Shown here piece after piece: positions 62,326-64,000 of a stretch of DNA of 64,000 nucleotides (within the stretch, counting starts at the first letter, position 1; every line of letters starts with the position of its first letter). The DNA lies in the NCBI GenBank assembly GCA_040793985.1, contig JBFNJI010000028.1, positions 88,342 to 152,341 on the forward strand. The letters are read 5' to 3'. Made by a program: the position numbers and the translations under genes. The notes below the pieces were generated by a model. That model saw only the letters and a list, made by a program, of their open reading frames with translations, searched no databases and was not told the DNA's origin. This stretch comes from Thiodiazotropha sp040793985. Its GTDB lineage: Bacteria > Pseudomonadota > Gammaproteobacteria > Chromatiales > Chromatiaceae.

Positions 62326-62628
62326 ATGCATCAAGATCCACCTACGCTTGCTGAGTTCAACACGCAAGTAACCGGGCTGATCGAGGAGTTGGGTGCGGCG
62401 GCGTTCTGTGGCTCACCAGGAAATCCACCTCGATATACCTTGTTCGTTGAAGGAGATAGCGTACTTGCCGAACCGATGAATGCGCCCCGTCACCCTTATG
62501 GCGTCTACTGCACTCTCAGTGATGATCTGTCTGAAGAGCAGGCGGCTGAACATGTGCGTAACTGGCTGGAGTCGGGAGAGGCCTATGCGGATTTCCTCTC
62601 CATGAATGTGTGCCGGTACGATTGCTGA
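62326..62628 (+). CDS. Hypothetical small protein
   Basis: 100 residues, acidic, soluble. The ORF begins immediately after the DUF2189 stop; the ATG at 62326 is used because the upstream part overlaps that gene. FTVEGDS-type strand (LFVEGDSVLAEPMNAPRHPYG) and a final NVCRYDC with two cysteines are visible. I recognise no family. Likely co-transcribed with the DUF2189 gene. Confidence 0.5.
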   Translation: MHQDPPTLAEFNTQVTGLIEELGAAAFCGSPGNPPRYTLFVEGDSVLAEPMNAPRHPYGVYCTLSDDLSEEQAAEHVRNWLESGEAYADFLSMNVCRYDC

Positions 62629-63456
62629 TACGCCAAAGGGGCTGTTAGGCCCGGATCTGCAATCGGTTGACGTCATAGACAGAGAAAAAGCCTTTGACCA
62701 AATAGTTACTCAGATAACGGAGAACTGGCGTAGGTGTGACAGATGTGTTTGTGACGCCGTGTCTAGTGCAGTCAATGAGCCTACAACAGATATGGAATGG
62801 CAGCAAAATAACCTGTCAGCAATAAACTGGGTGTTTGCAGCCAAACGCCAAAATGCCTTGGTGCAGCGCGTGAAGCAATATAAGCCAACACGCAGCCTAT
62901 CGAATAGGGGCGATCCAAGTATGAGCTAGATGAGATAGGCGGTCGGTTCATATTACTCCGCTTAGTTCGAGTTTAGCTAGTCCAGCTAATCCTTTCCTAT
63001 AGGGTTGGGTGGGTATTTGGACCCCCTAAAGTCACCAATCATATGCCCTCATGGCAATTCTGTTTCTGTGCCCGATATCAGGAAATGCCACCATGCCAAA
63101 ACAGTCAGGGATAGGTGTTTTATTTTGTGCTTTTTATTCAAATGTCGAATATATCGCATTCCTAATTTTAATTTCTCTTTCAATAGGTAGATGTCTATTC
63201 TGGTGCCGGATCACCTGGTGAAGCTGATAGAGGTATCCACACGATAAACGAGATTCAGCAAGGGATCTGTTATAGGTCTTTATAAAATCAACAATGCGAT
63301 CAATAGAAGACTGGTGTGTGACCCCATTGCTGAAAGAGCCGCTATATAGGGATACGGCGGGCGGGTATTGCGTTTGACATACGGGATGGGGTATCGGAGA
63401 TGTTGTGCACATTAGGAGGTGATGGTCGCCTTCATGAAGGAGAGGCATAAAAACAG
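62629..63456. other. Poorly coding region between small genes
   Basis: 828 bases with no gene I can support. A 107-codon frame (62606-62929) has no ribosome-binding site, overlaps the preceding gene and resembles nothing. The only coding-like trace is a possible transposase relic at 63224-63337. The base composition is more AT-rich than in the core genes, in keeping with an insertion-prone stretch. Confidence 0.45.
63224..63337 (-). pseudogene. Possible relic of an IS630-type transposase C-terminus
   Basis: The minus strand reads SIDRIVDFIKTYNRSLAES, which resembles the IS630-type tail (FI-x-YN-x-x-x-AKPF-x-WTY). Past that point the expected WTY part appears only in another frame (VYRVDTS), as in a frameshifted relic. 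The match is short and the call is tentative. Confidence 0.3.
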
Positions 63457-63831
63457 ATGCTGGTTGCCGCTGCCCTGATCGCCCTTGTCGTCGGAGTCGT
63501 TCACTCACTACTTGGCGAGATTCTCATTTTCAGCAAACTTCGGGATTCGGGTATTGTGCCGACCAGGCCAGCACATCCACTTAGTGGGCGTAACGTAAGA
63601 ATCCTCTGGGCCACATGGCATTTGGCGACTGTTTTCGGCTGGGCATTTGCAGGAGTCCTGTTCACGCTGGCGCAGACAAGTGATGCTTTTCGCTCGGCCA
63701 CATTGAATGCGACGGTTTGTGCATTTTTCACGGGGTCGATACTGGTTTTCATCGGCACCGGCGGCCGACACCCTGGTTGGATCGGCTTATTGGCTGTCGC
63801 GGCATTGACCATGTACTCCACAACAGCATGA
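63457..63831 (+). CDS. Small integral membrane protein, unknown
   Basis: 124 residues with four hydrophobic helices (LVAAALIALVVGVVHSLLG, WHLATVFGWAFAGVLFTL, and two near the C-terminus, each ~18-22 residues) and short polar loops. Between helices 1 and 2 it has the motif LSGRNVRILWATWH. No family is recognised with certainty. It stands alone just before the mobile element at the right edge. Confidence 0.55.
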   Translation: MLVAAALIALVVGVVHSLLGEILIFSKLRDSGIVPTRPAHPLSGRNVRILWATWHLATVFGWAFAGVLFTLAQTSDAFRSATLNATVCAFFTGSILVFIGTGGRHPGWIGLLAVAALTMYSTTA

Positions 63832-63913
63832 AAAGTGACTGTTCAAAGGAAAAGAGCCCGGCAACCTGGACAGTCTCACAAGCCCGGCAGGCAGTACTGG
63901 CTATTGCGTCGTT

Positions 63914-64000
63914 GAGGCTGTCGGAAAACTCCATAATTCGATAAAATCAGATAGACAATAACAGTGCATGGAGAAAGGAAGATGGCACGTTATAAGGATT
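63914..64000 (+). mobile_element. Left edge of an IS1182-like insertion sequence, truncated by window end
   Basis: GAGGCTGTCGGAAAACTCC (63914-63932) resembles the left terminal inverted repeat of IS1182-family elements, and a transposase-like start codon follows at 63982. The right end lies outside the window, so neither the full inverted repeats nor the target duplication can be checked. Confidence 0.45.
63982..64000 (+). CDS. Transposase start, IS1182 type, partial
   Basis: Only six complete codons are visible, MARYKD, preceded by GAAAGGAAG. This N-terminus is characteristic of IS1182-type transposases. The identification rests on these residues plus the inverted-repeat-like sequence upstream. 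Confidence 0.4.

Noticed and set aside
62606..62929. 107-codon frame after the small hypothetical gene
   Set aside because: Overlaps the preceding gene, no ribosome-binding site, no resemblance to any family I know.
1..64000. CRISPR array, tRNA or rRNA genes
   Set aside because: Reading the intergenic regions showed no regularly spaced repeats and no cloverleaf with a T-loop; a covariance-model scan would be needed to exclude small RNAs.

Overview
The window is a densely coded, moderately GC-rich chromosomal segment of a gammaproteobacterium. The evidence is conserved gene order and family content: rpsF-rpsR-DUF2232-rplI-dnaB-alr-radA, coaBC-algC-argB-slmA, yggS-proC-yggT-yggU beside pilT-pilU, and DUF1820 and DUF4426 genes. 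Sulfur-related functions (two TauE/SafE-type membrane proteins, a secreted DsrE-like protein, an octaheme-tetrathionate-reductase-like multiheme cytochrome with a TtrS-like sensor kinase) fit a sulfur-metabolising Chromatiales-type lineage. The genus cannot be fixed from the sequence. No rRNA, tRNA or CRISPR array was recognised.

Region 1 (1-9.7 kb): the start of a UPF0149/YecA-type gene, dgkA, and then a compact co-directional run of eight genes (986-8597). In order these are a Nudix hydrolase, a PhoU-APH fusion kinase, an ATP-grasp enzyme, an HprK-related kinase B, a SixA-Nudix fusion, a second histidine phosphatase, a PPP-type metallophosphoesterase and an amphi-Trp protein. The ATP-grasp, amphi-Trp and HprK-related genes match what is known as the GAK system, whose function is not established. 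The extra kinase and phosphatase genes make this the most interesting cluster in the window. pncC and thpR follow.

Region 2 (9.7-17.6 kb, minus strand): an ABC exporter with a small secreted protein, a FimX-like protein with degenerate GGDEF and EAL domains, and a GT2-phosphorylase-SDR-trmO run.

Region 3 (17.9-42.4 kb): mostly core genes. These are a sigma-like gene, prfB with its programmed +1 frameshift, lysS, rnr-rlmB, an outer-membrane barrel, the S6/S18/L9 operon, dnaB-alr-radA, coaBC, a long algC, argB, slmA, pyrE and ampG. A decayed CPA2-antiporter remnant lies between lysS and rnr. The dut gene usually found between coaBC and algC is not there.

Region 4 (42.4-52.6 kb): a DsbD_2/TauE-like membrane protein, a DUF4426 protein, a solitary dynamin-like GTPase, the yggU-yggT-proC-yggS operon, pilT-pilU, and small unknown or DUF genes.

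Region 5 (52.6-64 kb): accessory content. It holds a GAF-cyclase-TIR protein, a secreted DsrE-like protein, a broken secreted gene, a PhnD-PAS-histidine kinase, and a decaheme c-type cytochrome with a PKD domain, followed by a clear terminator. The right end has a DUF2189 membrane protein, poorly coding DNA with a possible IS630 remnant, and the left edge of an IS1182-like element that runs off the window.
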